From the NCBI GenBank assembly GCA_902786205.1, contig CADABQ010000008.1, positions 76,322 to 140,321 on the forward strand: a stretch of DNA of 64,000 nucleotides, given 5' to 3'. The notes beneath the pieces were generated by a model. That model was not told the origin of the DNA. It worked only from the letters and a program-made list of their open reading frames with translations, and searched no databases. The position numbers and the translations under genes were made by a program. Shown here piece by piece: positions 44,094 through 52,511 of the stretch; position 1 is the stretch's first letter, and each line of letters opens with the position of its first letter. The stretch is from an uncultured Lachnospiraceae bacterium (lineage in GTDB: Bacteria; Bacillota; Clostridia; Lachnospirales; Lachnospiraceae).

Positions 44094-44486
44094 ATGTCGT
44101 TATTTGGATTAGGAAAGAAAAAAGAAGAAGTTAAGATAGAGCCAGCTTGTGCTTGCAATGGAGAAGTAGCTACTTATGAAGCATCATCATGTTGCTGTGG
44201 CGGTCAACAAGTAGAAAACTGTTGTGGTGGAGATAATAAGCTTACAAGCATTAAGGTGCTTGGTGCTGGGTGTAAAAGCTGTCATGATCAGTATGAAAAT
44301 GTTAAAAAGGCCATTGAAGAATTAGGGTTAGGAATTGAAGTAGAATATATCACAGATATGGAAAAGGTTATGGCTTACGGTGTTATGAGTATGCCTGCCA
44401 TTGTTGTGAATGAAACAGTTGCTTCAATGGGAAAAGTATTAAACAGCGCTGAAGTAATTAAGCTGTTTGGAAAGTTGGGATTTTAA
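44094..44486 (+). CDS. Thioredoxin-like redox-active disulfide protein with Cys-rich N-terminus
   Basis: A 130-aa protein. Residues 1-50 hold a cysteine cluster (CACNG, SCCCGGQQVENCCGG) that may bind As(III) or another metal. Residues 55-130 are a small thioredoxin fold with GAGCKSCHDQYENVKKAIEE (CKSC redox pair) and the cis-proline MSMPAIVVNE. This is the TM0996/MTH895-like family often fused or linked to ArsP permeases. Its stop codon overlaps the acr3 start by one base. It probably supplies electrons or delivers arsenic to the permeases. Confidence 0.8.
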   Translation: MSLFGLGKKKEEVKIEPACACNGEVATYEASSCCCGGQQVENCCGGDNKLTSIKVLGAGCKSCHDQYENVKKAIEELGLGIEVEYITDMEKVMAYGVMSMPAIVVNETVASMGKVLNSAEVIKLFGKLGF

Positions 44487-45532
44487 TGGCAAAGAAAAAG
44501 AGTGAAGGAATTAATTTTTTCCAAAAGTATCTTACAATCTGGGTATTTATATGTATGGTAGTCGGAGTAATCATTGGTAAGTTATTACCGGCCATACCTA
44601 ACGCACTCGGTAATCTTGAAATATCTGGGATTTCTATTCCGATTGCAATACTTATCTGGATTATGATTTATCCAATGATGCTAAAAGTGGATTTTCAGAG
44701 TATTAAACAAGTGGGAAAGAATCCCAAAGGGCTTTTCATTACATGGATTACAAATTGGCTAATAAAACCATTTACCATGTATGGAATTGCATCATTGTTC
44801 TTGTTTACAGTATTTAAAGGATTTATTGCACCAGAACTTGCTACTCAGTATCTTGCAGGAGCAGTGCTTCTTGGAGCAGCACCATGTACAGCAATGGTAT
44901 TTGTATGGAGTACTCTTACAAAAGGAAATCCTGCTTATACTGTGGTACAGGTAGCAACAAACGATTTAATCATACTGATTGCATTTGTGCCAATTGTAAA
45001 GTTTTTACTTGGAGTATCAAATGTATCAGTACCTTACGGAACATTGTTTTTCAGTGTGATTCTGTTTGTGGTGATTCCACTTGTTGGGGGTGTATTTACA
45101 AGAATAGTTGTAGTTAAAAATAAAGGAATAGAGTATTTCGAAAACACTTTTGTTCATAAGTTTGATAACGCAACTATAGTTGGCTTGCTTCTTACTTTGG
45201 TTTTAATATTTGCATCGCAAACAGAAGTTATCTTATCAAATCCTTTGCACATAGTGTTGATAGCAGTGCCGCTCACGGTTCAGACTGTTCTTATTTTCTT
45301 TATTGCTTATTCAGCGTCAAAGATATTTGGAATGTCACATGACATAGCAGCACCGGCAGGAATGATAGGGGCATCAAACTTCTTTGAGTTAGCTGTAGCC
45401 GTAGCTATTGCATTATTTGGTACAACGAGTCCGGCTGCACTTGCAACAACAGTAGGTGTATTAACAGAAGTTCCGGTTATGCTTGCGCTTGTAAAGGTGG
45501 CCAATAGTACAAGAGGATGGTTTAAGAAATGA
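44486..45532 (+). CDS. acr3: Arsenite efflux permease Acr3
   Basis: A 348-aa membrane transporter with about ten hydrophobic segments. GAAPCTAMVFVWSTLTKGNPAYT contains the conserved cysteine essential in Acr3, and GASNFFELAVAVAIALFG is the second core motif. It exports As(OH)3 using the proton motive force. It overlaps the preceding gene (TAATG) and the following arsC (ATGA). Confidence 0.93.
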   Translation: MAKKKSEGINFFQKYLTIWVFICMVVGVIIGKLLPAIPNALGNLEISGISIPIAILIWIMIYPMMLKVDFQSIKQVGKNPKGLFITWITNWLIKPFTMYGIASLFLFTVFKGFIAPELATQYLAGAVLLGAAPCTAMVFVWSTLTKGNPAYTVVQVATNDLIILIAFVPIVKFLLGVSNVSVPYGTLFFSVILFVVIPLVGGVFTRIVVVKNKGIEYFENTFVHKFDNATIVGLLLTLVLIFASQTEVILSNPLHIVLIAVPLTVQTVLIFFIAYSASKIFGMSHDIAAPAGMIGASNFFELAVAVAIALFGTTSPAALATTVGVLTEVPVMLALVKVANSTRGWFKK

Positions 45533-45930
45533 CAGATGGAAGAAAAAAGGTAGCATTTATCTGTGTTCACAATTCCTGTAGAAGTCAGATTGCCGAGGCA
45601 CTTGGAAAACATCTAGCATCTGATGTGTTTGAAAGCTATTCTGCCGGGACAGAAACAAAGCCACAAATCAATCAGGATGCTGTTCGTATAATGAAAAAAC
45701 TCTATGGAATTGATATGGAAACAAATGGTCAATACAGCAAGTTAATTACAGATATCCCAGAGGTAGACATCGCAATTTCAATGGGATGTAATGTTGGATG
45801 TCCTTTTATCGGCAGAACTTTTGATGATAACTGGGGACTAGATGACCCTACAGGAAAAGATGATGTGGATTTTATTAAAGTGATCCGTGAAATTGAAGAA
45901 AGAATTATTAAATTGAAGAATAGTTTATAA
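45529..45930 (+). CDS. arsC: Arsenate reductase ArsC, low-MW phosphatase type
   Basis: A 133-aa reductase of arsenate to arsenite. The P-loop is Cys12-x5-Arg18 (ICVHNSCRSQ), and redox partner cysteines 87 and 91 are in MGCNVGCP. DDPTGKDD supplies the general-acid Asp. This is the thioredoxin-coupled class. The ATGA overlap with acr3 couples reduction to export. Confidence 0.93.
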   Translation: MTDGRKKVAFICVHNSCRSQIAEALGKHLASDVFESYSAGTETKPQINQDAVRIMKKLYGIDMETNGQYSKLITDIPEVDIAISMGCNVGCPFIGRTFDDNWGLDDPTGKDDVDFIKVIREIEERIIKLKNSL

Positions 45931-45983
45931 TCATTAGCACGCAAAGAGAAAAGTGTTGAATAAAGCTTTCGGGAGGTGTTTCT

Positions 45984-46382
45984 ATGAAGAAAAAAGTACT
46001 TGCAATTATGTTAGTTGCCGTATCAATCATGTTGATTTCGGCGTGCGGAAAAAAAGAAAAACTGTACGAAATTCCTGATTTATCGCTGTATAAGACAGAT
46101 TATGTAGGAGATTCTTCAAATGTTATAAATATTGTAAGCGGTCAAGAGTATCCGGAGGGATACTCATATGACAGTATAGAGATACAGTCTGAAACAGAGC
46201 CTTATGGATTAACAGTTTTTCTAAAAGATGAGCCGTCTGCAGCCAAGCTTGAAGATGAATTGCAGGTTAATGCAGATATAACATTTGATTTGATTGGTAA
46301 TTTGGGAACAATTGATTATAAAACAGCAGATAGCAAAGATATTTTTAGTCAACTTTTAGACGATTTGAAGAGCGGAATATAA
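45984..46382 (+). CDS. Small lipoprotein, DUF4825-like
   Basis: A 132-aa lipoprotein. A signal peptide with lipobox LISACG gives a mature protein from Cys21. YKTDYVGDSSNVINIV and IEIQSETEPYGLTVFL match the DUF4825 pattern seen in Firmicute regulators and lipoproteins. Last gene of the arsenic cargo and possibly transcribed with it (53-bp gap). Function unknown. Confidence 0.75.
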   Translation: MKKKVLAIMLVAVSIMLISACGKKEKLYEIPDLSLYKTDYVGDSSNVINIVSGQEYPEGYSYDSIEIQSETEPYGLTVFLKDEPSAAKLEDELQVNADITFDLIGNLGTIDYKTADSKDIFSQLLDDLKSGI

Positions 46383-46419
46383 AAAGGCGTATGGAAGTTT
46401 TAGATCCATACGCTTTTTT
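46381..46419. terminator. Terminator at the end of the arsenic operon
   Basis: AAAAAGGCGTATGGA pairs with TCCATACGCTTTTTT around a 9-base loop. The stem is symmetrical enough to stop the convergent relaxase transcript too. Confidence 0.88.
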
Positions 46420-46477
46420 GAAAAAAATCATTTTTGAACAAGAGATTTGTAAGAACATATTATCTATTCAGAGCCGG

Positions 46478-48187
46478 TTACAATTCCATATCATATGACT
46501 TTTTCTTAGTCCGAGCAGGCTGATTTCGCCGTATTTCCTGTTCTCTCTGATATTTAAGTTCCCATGCACGATGGGAGAAAACATCAGGATCCTCCACATT
46601 GAGATAATCCACCTCATTGGCTGCAATATCACGACGGTGATAGTCGTAATATTTACCGAAAGTACCTTTGAGTTGTTCAATCAGCTTATCCCGAAAATCA
46701 GGACGTATCTGGATTCTGGTATCCAGTAATTTGGTATATTGTTCTGGCTCAGGACGAAATTTTTCTTCCCGGAAAGCAGTGGCGTCTTTTTCAAGCTGTT
46801 TTTTGAGCGAGGTGTCCTGAGAATCCAGGACATCCAGATTTTTATTCATCTGGTCGTATTTCTTGGATAGATTCATCATATCTTTATCGGTAGTGCATTG
46901 TGCCTGGAAGATTAGCTGTTCTTTCCGTGATTTCAGTTCTTCGATTTCTTCGGTAACAGTGGTAAGCTGCTGATTCAATTTTATATGCTGGATGGGATTC
47001 AGAATACTGGTTTTATTCTTTTGCACATTCAGTTCTTTTCGCTCCACAACTTTCGCTTTAAGTTTCTTCTTAACAGCATTATATTTATTCAGTATGGGAT
47101 TAAAATGATTCATCCAGTCATGAATTACTTCTTTTTGCATTTCATTGTGAAGTAAATGGTACTGTGTAAAGATCATATGATTGCGGATTGCTTCCAATGT
47201 TTCTGCAATTATCGGAATAGACTTTTCTACAGCTTCCGCCAGTTTTGCTACCTGAGCTTTCAATTCCCGGAGCATTTTGTTATCCGCACGAATTTGACGG
47301 TTGATTTCACAGCGGTCTGATATCATGCCTTTCTTTTCCATATTCTGGGCAATGTAGCCTTCATGGATAGTTGGCTGTTCGGTGATTCCCTGATCTGCAA
47401 AGCTGCGGTGATCAATGGTAGCATTTATCTGATTATGTGCAAGCATTTTATTTACGGCATCTGCCCAGTTTGCCCGCCAGATGAAAAGTTGTTCATCACT
47501 ATTCCATTGTTCGGAAATAGGATTCTGTCTGCCATATCGGCTACTCTTGGGGTGTTTATCAATCCGTTCATATCCTTTTTCCTGTGCAACAGAGGAAGTC
47601 AGATATTCTTTCTTTTTTCCAACTTTATAGCGATATTGCTTTTCCCATCCCTGTTTCTGAGCAGTTTTAAATTCAGAAGCAGTAAATCCTTTTTCTTCCC
47701 CATCTTTGATACAGAGATATTCTTTTTCGGTTTTATACTGCCATGTTCCATTTTCATTTAGTGGTCGGACAGTAAGAAGAATGTGTGCATGGGGATTGTG
47801 ACCATCTGTATCGTGAATGGCAAAATCAGCACACATCCCCACATCTACAAAATTCTTTTGAATAAAATCCTGAAGAAGAGAAATATTGCTGTCTTTATCC
47901 AACTCAACAGGGAGTGCGACAACAAATTCTCTTGCCAGTCGGCTGTCTTTGGTCTTTTCGGTTTCTTCCACAGCGTTCCAGAGTTGTTCCCGGTCAATCC
48001 ATTTGGATGGAGCCATTGGAGGAAGCATCACTTCCTGATAGATCAGACCCTGCTTTCTGGTGTAGTCATGCTGAATGCCATCGTAATCATTGTACATGCG
48101 GCTACAGCTCATATAAGCAGAAGCAGCAACAGCAGACCGACCGGAACCACGGCTGACGACCTTGGCTTGCATATGATAAATTGCCAT
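46478..48187 (-). CDS. MobA/MobL (MobQ) relaxase
   Basis: A 569-aa relaxase that nicks oriT and pilots the strand in transfer. The N-terminus MAIYHMQAKVVSRGSGRSAVAASAYMS holds the catalytic Tyr of the family. The metal-binding HxH motif is in DTDGHNPHAHILLTVRP. The C-terminal half is a long charged helical region with a coiled-coil look. ATG at 48187 has GGAGGT seven bases upstream; the frame continues to 48268 but lacks a ribosome site. oriT lies directly upstream. Base composition here and through the replication genes is visibly less AT-rich than the chromosome around it. Confidence 0.9.
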   Translation of the reverse strand: MAIYHMQAKVVSRGSGRSAVAASAYMSCSRMYNDYDGIQHDYTRKQGLIYQEVMLPPMAPSKWIDREQLWNAVEETEKTKDSRLAREFVVALPVELDKDSNISLLQDFIQKNFVDVGMCADFAIHDTDGHNPHAHILLTVRPLNENGTWQYKTEKEYLCIKDGEEKGFTASEFKTAQKQGWEKQYRYKVGKKKEYLTSSVAQEKGYERIDKHPKSSRYGRQNPISEQWNSDEQLFIWRANWADAVNKMLAHNQINATIDHRSFADQGITEQPTIHEGYIAQNMEKKGMISDRCEINRQIRADNKMLRELKAQVAKLAEAVEKSIPIIAETLEAIRNHMIFTQYHLLHNEMQKEVIHDWMNHFNPILNKYNAVKKKLKAKVVERKELNVQKNKTSILNPIQHIKLNQQLTTVTEEIEELKSRKEQLIFQAQCTTDKDMMNLSKKYDQMNKNLDVLDSQDTSLKKQLEKDATAFREEKFRPEPEQYTKLLDTRIQIRPDFRDKLIEQLKGTFGKYYDYHRRDIAANEVDYLNVEDPDVFSHRAWELKYQREQEIRRNQPARTKKKSYDMEL

Positions 48188-48203
48188 ATCTGGCACCTCC
48201 TTT
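48182..48203 (-). promoter_or_regulatory. Palindrome over the relaxase start codon and RBS
   Basis: A 22-base sequence identical to 48541-48562. It contains the palindrome TGCCA-TATC-TGGCA, which overlaps the ATG, plus the GGAGG ribosome site. A candidate translational or transcriptional operator for both mob genes. Confidence 0.5.
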
Positions 48204-48264
48204 CGATGTTGCTTGCAACAGCGGATAAAGCCCTCGGCAGAGCGCACGAGCCCCGAAGGGGATA

Positions 48265-48303
48265 CCACTGCCTGATTTATCAGGTGGTGAGTAAGTGCGC
48301 CCT
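48265..48303 (-). other. oriT with MobQ-type nic region
   Basis: The inverted repeat CCTGAT/ATCAGG (48271-48276 and 48279-48284), with weaker outer pairing, is followed after 7 bases by TAAGTGCGCCCT (48292-48303). This matches the conserved nic core of RSF1010/R1162-type (MobQ) origins, where the nick falls in the GTGCGC|CCT region. It lies between the relaxase gene and the accessory gene. Strand of nicking is not certain. Confidence 0.8.
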
Positions 48304-48324
48304 TCGGGAGTAGAACTTGTGCGT

Positions 48325-48546
48325 TTACATTCCCCGTAGCCGGATCATCAGCTCCCGTTTCAGGGAATCTAAATCCATTTCCTTAATATGGGGAACAATA
48401 CTTTCTAAAATTGCTCCTTCCTGGACTAATCTGTGTGTTCTGGCATCACGCTCTTTTTTGCGATTTCTTGCTTCAGCTTCTTCTTGGCGGTGTTTTGCCT
48501 GTAAAAGTGCTTTTTCTTCTGGTGTCATGATTCTTTTATCTGCCAT
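48325..48546 (-). CDS. Small mobilization accessory protein, DUF3847-like
   Basis: A 73-aa charged helical protein. ERDARTHRLVQEGAILESIV matches the DUF3847 motif found next to MobA/MobL genes. The RBS and start region are an exact copy of those of the relaxase gene. It lies just beyond oriT and may assist nicking, like MobC. ATG at 48546 is preferred over the one at 48555, which precedes the ribosome site. Confidence 0.7.
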   Translation of the reverse strand: MADKRIMTPEEKALLQAKHRQEEAEARNRKKERDARTHRLVQEGAILESIVPHIKEMDLDSLKRELMIRLRGM

Positions 48547-48562
48547 ATCTGGCACCTCCTTT
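48541..48562 (-). promoter_or_regulatory. Palindrome over the accessory mob gene start codon and RBS
   Basis: Second copy of the 22-base RBS/start sequence at 48182-48203, with palindrome TGCCATATCTGGCA. Confidence 0.5.
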
Positions 48563-48716
48563 TTATGCCCGTATCCGGGCAGTTTTGGTTTTAAAATCTT
48601 TTGGTTTGGTACTATGGTTTTAGATAACTGACAGTGGCATATTTCTGGTAATAAATGAGGAAAGAAAGTAGTACCACTGTCAGTGAAGAATAATTATCGT
48701 GTTATGCTTCTTTGCT

Positions 48717-49574
48717 TCAGTTCTGGTTCGGAGTATGATTGTTTAACAGAATTCTTTTTGCCTGTTTTAAATTAGCTGTTGCATTGTCCTGACGAATATT
48801 CCGGTTATTGATACGGACAGGAATACATCTCTCCAGAATACGGTCATAAATTCGTTTGTGTGCGATATCAGCGGCGTTATTCAGCTCTGATAAAGTGAGA
48901 TTGGTCGTTATGATCAGGGGCTTTTTACTTCGGTAACGACTGTCGATCACATTGAATACCTGTTCCAGTGCAAAGTCAGAGTTCCGCTCAATTCCGAGAT
49001 CATCAATAATCAGAAGACTGTAGCGGTTTAAGCTGTTGATGAACTGGTTTCTGTCTTCAAAATGCATTCCGGTAAGGGTATTTAGAATTCGGGAAAAGTT
49101 GGTCATCAGTACAGGAACGCCTTTTTCCAGAAGGGCATTGGCAATGCAGCCTGCAAAAAAAGATTTTCCAGTACCGACATCACCCCAGATGAGAAGTCCG
49201 GAAGCATTTGCTCTCATCTCTTCCCAGTTGCTTACATAATTGTGTGCCAGTTTTATTTCCGGATTGATGCCGTTATCCCTGGCAAAAGTGTAGTCATAGA
49301 GTGCTTTGTCCTGTAAGCCGCTGGTTTTAAGATGCTCTATTTCCATTTGTTTTTCATGAAGTTTTCTCTGGGCTTCTTCCTGCTCAAAGATTTCCTGCTG
49401 GCATTTACAGCGGATGGAAGGAATAAGAACCTTTCCCTGTAATTCATGCCTGCATTGCCTTGGCGTATTGCATTTGGAACAGTAGATCAGGTGGTCTGTT
49501 TCGTTAAAATATTCATCAGACTGAAGCTCTCTGTTTGGGGTTATAGCTGTTGGTTTTTCTATAAATTTTGTCAT
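48717..49574 (-). CDS. DnaC-like ATP-binding helicase loader
   Basis: A 285-aa AAA+ protein. A zinc-type N-terminus (YCSKCNTPRQCRHELQG and CKCQQEI) comes before the ATPase domain with Walker A WGDVGTGKSFFAGCIANALL (about 130-149) and Walker B LLIIDDLGIERNSD. The family (IstB/DnaC-like, PF01695) loads replicative helicase. It overlaps the start of the RepA_N gene end by 4 bases, so it replicates the element together with it. Confidence 0.88.
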   Translation of the reverse strand: MTKFIEKPTAITPNRELQSDEYFNETDHLIYCSKCNTPRQCRHELQGKVLIPSIRCKCQQEIFEQEEAQRKLHEKQMEIEHLKTSGLQDKALYDYTFARDNGINPEIKLAHNYVSNWEEMRANASGLLIWGDVGTGKSFFAGCIANALLEKGVPVLMTNFSRILNTLTGMHFEDRNQFINSLNRYSLLIIDDLGIERNSDFALEQVFNVIDSRYRSKKPLIITTNLTLSELNNAADIAHKRIYDRILERCIPVRINNRNIRQDNATANLKQAKRILLNNHTPNQN

Positions 49575-50287
49575 AATGTTTCGTATTCCTCACTTTCGTA
49601 ATTTCGTTGTCGGGAAGCAGGATGATCCTGTCTTGCCCAACTGATGATGGTAGCTGCGTGGTTCTGATATTGCTTTCCGGTAGAAGCCATATAACCGGAT
49701 AAGCGTTCAATATAATCCTTCCAGTCAGGGATTGTCTGCCGGATATCTTCAAGCTCTTTTTCTGACAGAAAAACATTTTGAAATTTTCCATAGGGTGAGA
49801 GTGGCTCCTTACTCCCTCTTATTGCTAAATTGTTCTTTTTTATCTCTTTCTTATTACCAGACAGTTTTCTGTCTGTATCAGGAAAAGAATCCTGTCTGTC
49901 AATAGGACAGTTTTTTGTCTGTCTTAGGGAAAGAAATCTGTCTGTATAGTGGATGGTTTCTTTTGGGAGTTTTACATAAATCCGATTGGGCTGTCCGGGA
50001 CCCTGCCGTTTTCGGAAGATAAGCTCCTGTTTTTCCAGTACTGCCAGAGCAGTTTTAACCGTCATCTGGCTTTTGTGGAGAACTTCTGCCAGTGCTTCAA
50101 TCGTAAAGTAAATGAACACATGACCGTCTGTATCTGACCACCCCTCATTTTTCTGGGAAAGCCTTGCCCGGTCGAGCAGGATAATATAAAGCATTTTGGC
50201 AGTTTCGTTTATTTCCATGTCCAGAAGGAAACGGGGAAACATCATATAAGATGGCAGGTTGGTGTCTGCTGTCAGAAAGTCAGTCAT
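49571..50287 (-). CDS. Replication initiator RepA_N-type protein
   Basis: A 238-aa protein. The N-terminus PSYMMFPRFLLDMEINETAKMLYIILLDRA matches the RepA_N winged-helix domain of Firmicute plasmids and Tn1549-type elements. FYFTIEALAEVLHKS-like and SQMTVKTALAVLEKQELIFR form the helix-turn-helix. The C-terminal region has a DnaD-like look. ATG at 50287 has GGAGG 8 bases upstream. With the DnaC-like loader it suggests autonomous replication of the excised circle. Confidence 0.85.
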   Translation of the reverse strand: MTDFLTADTNLPSYMMFPRFLLDMEINETAKMLYIILLDRARLSQKNEGWSDTDGHVFIYFTIEALAEVLHKSQMTVKTALAVLEKQELIFRKRQGPGQPNRIYVKLPKETIHYTDRFLSLRQTKNCPIDRQDSFPDTDRKLSGNKKEIKKNNLAIRGSKEPLSPYGKFQNVFLSEKELEDIRQTIPDWKDYIERLSGYMASTGKQYQNHAATIISWARQDHPASRQRNYESEEYETL

Positions 50288-50311
50288 GTGTTCACCTCCA
50301 ATCAAAAGGGT

Positions 50312-50695
50312 TTATTCCCCAAGAAAATCCCAGTCTACATCACTATCTGGCTGTGAATTTTCAGGTGCTGGAAAGGATGCCCTGATTTGGGGCTCCCTTT
50401 GCGCCATGCCTGCAGTCAGTCCGGAAAGAAAAAGTGGCAATGCCTGTTTCAGACTGTTTTCCACTGCATCTACAATCTGTTTCACAAAAAGTTCTTCCCG
50501 TTCTCTTGTTTCCAGATAAGGATCAGCCTGTGTGCGGTAGTAGCGGTCAAAATAATCTACCAGTGCAAGAGAGATTACCTGACTGTAAGATTTAAAATCC
50601 TGCCTGTCCATCGTCTGTAAATATTCCCAGGCTCTCCGTTGCTGTTCTTTGTCCAGATTAAAGCGCAGGTTTGTGTTGCGGATATTGTTCTGCAT
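50312..50695 (-). CDS. ParR-like centromere-binding adaptor (inferred)
   Basis: A 127-aa protein. Residues 1-55 resemble a ribbon-helix-helix type DNA-binding segment (NTNLRFNLDKEQQRRAWEYL, SYSQVISLALVDYFDRYYR). The C-terminus is acidic and aromatic (DSDVDWDFLGE), like ParR tails that cap ParM filaments. It lies 3 bp after the ParM-like gene. The role is inferred from layout and shape only. Confidence 0.6.
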   Translation of the reverse strand: MQNNIRNTNLRFNLDKEQQRRAWEYLQTMDRQDFKSYSQVISLALVDYFDRYYRTQADPYLETREREELFVKQIVDAVENSLKQALPLFLSGLTAGMAQREPQIRASFPAPENSQPDSDVDWDFLGE

Positions 50696-50698
50696 GGT

Positions 50699-51616
50699 TT
50701 ATCCCCTCCTTTTCAGGCTCATATAAGCCAGAGATTCGTAACCTTTGGCGGTGGCGCAGATGTCATCAATGATGGTGACTCGTAATTTGTCATACGTTCC
50801 GAAGTTACGGATCAGACATCCACCGCCGCCAACTACATACAGGTGCATTAGGTCAGGATTGTATTCATATTTGCGGAGTGTGGAAAAAAGTTCTGCCACA
50901 TACTGTCTGGCAATAGAACTGATACAATCCATATATGGTGCTGAAATGTCAGCTGTTCCAAACCGCAGAATCTGTTCTACTGTAGATTCTTCAATCTTCA
51001 CTCCAAATTTGTCCAGAACAGCGTTCTTTGCAGCAATCATGCATTGGTTTACACCAAGTTTTTCTGTCCAGCATCGGCTTTCTTGTGCTTTCTTATTGTT
51101 GATATACAGAATGTTCATGGTTCCGTTTCCGATATCTGCAAGGAGATTAGTTCCCTTGAAATTTCCAAGGTGGTTTACAATAGCCGGATATCCCTGTGGG
51201 TAAAGGCTACATCCCACAAAGCGGAGATGATATTCTTTGCCGTTGAAACGGTAATGGACTTCTGGATTCTGGAGCAGATAGGAACGAAAAGCTTCTCTTT
51301 GATTTCTGATCCATGTCAGAGGAAGTCCGGCAGCCAGATGAACATCTGCTTCACGGATGGAAAAGACATTCAGTTCCCTTGCAATAGCCATTAGCGTCAG
51401 AAGATAATATTCTTCGTCCATAGCTTTATCCGGGATAAATTCTTTGTGTCCTTCGCCGATCCGGTAGTAAATGCCGTTGTATTCCAGAATATTCCCGGTG
51501 AAGATTGGTTCAGTTTCATAGGCTTTGATGCCGGTTGGGGTGACGGTGTTTGCTGTTTTCATATTGCCGTAGCCATGATCTACAGCAATGATTTTGGTGT
51601 TTCTGAGTTCTCGCAT
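50699..51616 (-). CDS. ParM/StbA-like actin-fold segregation protein
   Basis: A 305-aa actin-like ATPase. The phosphate-1 motif is IIAVDHGYGNMKTA (residues 9-22), the second LLADIGNGTMNILYIN, and the adenosine motif LYVVGGGGCLIRNFG. ATG at 51616 has GGAGG 7 bases upstream; the frame extends upstream without support. It probably forms filaments that segregate the replicating circle with the ParR-like partner, as in low-copy plasmids. Confidence 0.82.
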   Translation of the reverse strand: MRELRNTKIIAVDHGYGNMKTANTVTPTGIKAYETEPIFTGNILEYNGIYYRIGEGHKEFIPDKAMDEEYYLLTLMAIARELNVFSIREADVHLAAGLPLTWIRNQREAFRSYLLQNPEVHYRFNGKEYHLRFVGCSLYPQGYPAIVNHLGNFKGTNLLADIGNGTMNILYINNKKAQESRCWTEKLGVNQCMIAAKNAVLDKFGVKIEESTVEQILRFGTADISAPYMDCISSIARQYVAELFSTLRKYEYNPDLMHLYVVGGGGCLIRNFGTYDKLRVTIIDDICATAKGYESLAYMSLKRRG

Positions 51617-51784
51617 AAAAAATACCTCCGTTTTCGTATTGATTGATTCAGCAGGTCGTACCGGTGTGGTACTGCTCTGCTGTGGGATAAGCATACGAAA
51701 ATCGGAGGAAAAAGGCATTGAGGGGAAATTGAGCAGGAATTGAGAAAAAAGATATATTGTGCTTACGTTCTTCATGTACTCTTG

Positions 51785-51814
51785 TTGTGATTTCATTGTT
51801 TTTTATCGTATAAT
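51785..51814 (+). promoter_or_regulatory. Promoter of the two-component/ABC operon
   Basis: TTGTGA (51785-51790), an 18-base spacer and a perfect TATAAT (51809-51814), 23 bases before the regulator start codon. Confidence 0.6.
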
Positions 51815-51836
51815 ATGGATACTGGAGGTGGTTTGG

Positions 51837-52511
51837 ATGAAATACAAGATTTTAGTTGTCGATGATGATAAAGAATTGGTGAAAATGCTTTGTAGTTATT
51901 TTAATATGAAACAATATGAAACCATTACGGCTACAGATGGAATGGAAGTATTAAATAAAATAAAAATGAAACCGGATATTATTTTGTTGGATATCAATAT
52001 GCCACGCATGGATGGGATTGAAGTATGTCGTCTGATACGCAGTAAAGTGTTATGTCCAATTTTATTTCTGACAGCAAGAGTTGACGAAGATGATAAAATT
52101 AATGGGTTGCTTTCAGGTGGGGATGATTATATTACGAAACCATTTAGTCTTCGGGAGTTGGAAGCAAGGATTGTCACAAACATAAAGAGAGAAGAAAGGC
52201 ATCAACAAAAAACGGAATACCGTTTCATGGATGAAATGCTGATTGATTATTCTGAAAAAATAGTAGCTATAGCTGGACACAGGATGGAGTTCACAAAAAT
52301 TGAATATCAGATTATTGAATTCTTATCCATGCATCCAGGGCAGGTGTTTGATAAAGAACGTATATATGCACAAGTCTGTGGATATGATGCGGAAGGGGAC
52401 AGTAGAACGATAACGGAATTAGTACGGCGTATAAGGAAAAAAATAGCGGATTATTCAGAAAAAGAATACATAGAAACTGTATGGGGGATTGGATACCGAT
52501 GGAAAAAATAA
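51837..52511 (+). CDS. OmpR-family response regulator
   Basis: A 224-aa regulator. The receiver has Asp52 in IILLDINMPRMDG and Lys in DYITKPFSLREL. The winged helix ends SRTITELVRRIRKKIADYS and TVWGIGYRWKK. ATG 51837 behind GGAGGTGG is chosen, not the longer frame from 51759. It overlaps the kinase gene. It is likely to control the ABC transporter genes downstream, as in antimicrobial-peptide sensing modules. Confidence 0.9.
   Translation: MKYKILVVDDDKELVKMLCSYFNMKQYETITATDGMEVLNKIKMKPDIILLDINMPRMDGIEVCRLIRSKVLCPILFLTARVDEDDKINGLLSGGDDYITKPFSLRELEARIVTNIKREERHQQKTEYRFMDEMLIDYSEKIVAIAGHRMEFTKIEYQIIEFLSMHPGQVFDKERIYAQVCGYDAEGDSRTITELVRRIRKKIADYSEKEYIETVWGIGYRWKK

Noticed and set aside
47363..48313. 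Plus-strand frames opposite the relaxase gene
   Set aside because: They are antisense shadows of the relaxase, which has clear motifs, RBS and oriT context.
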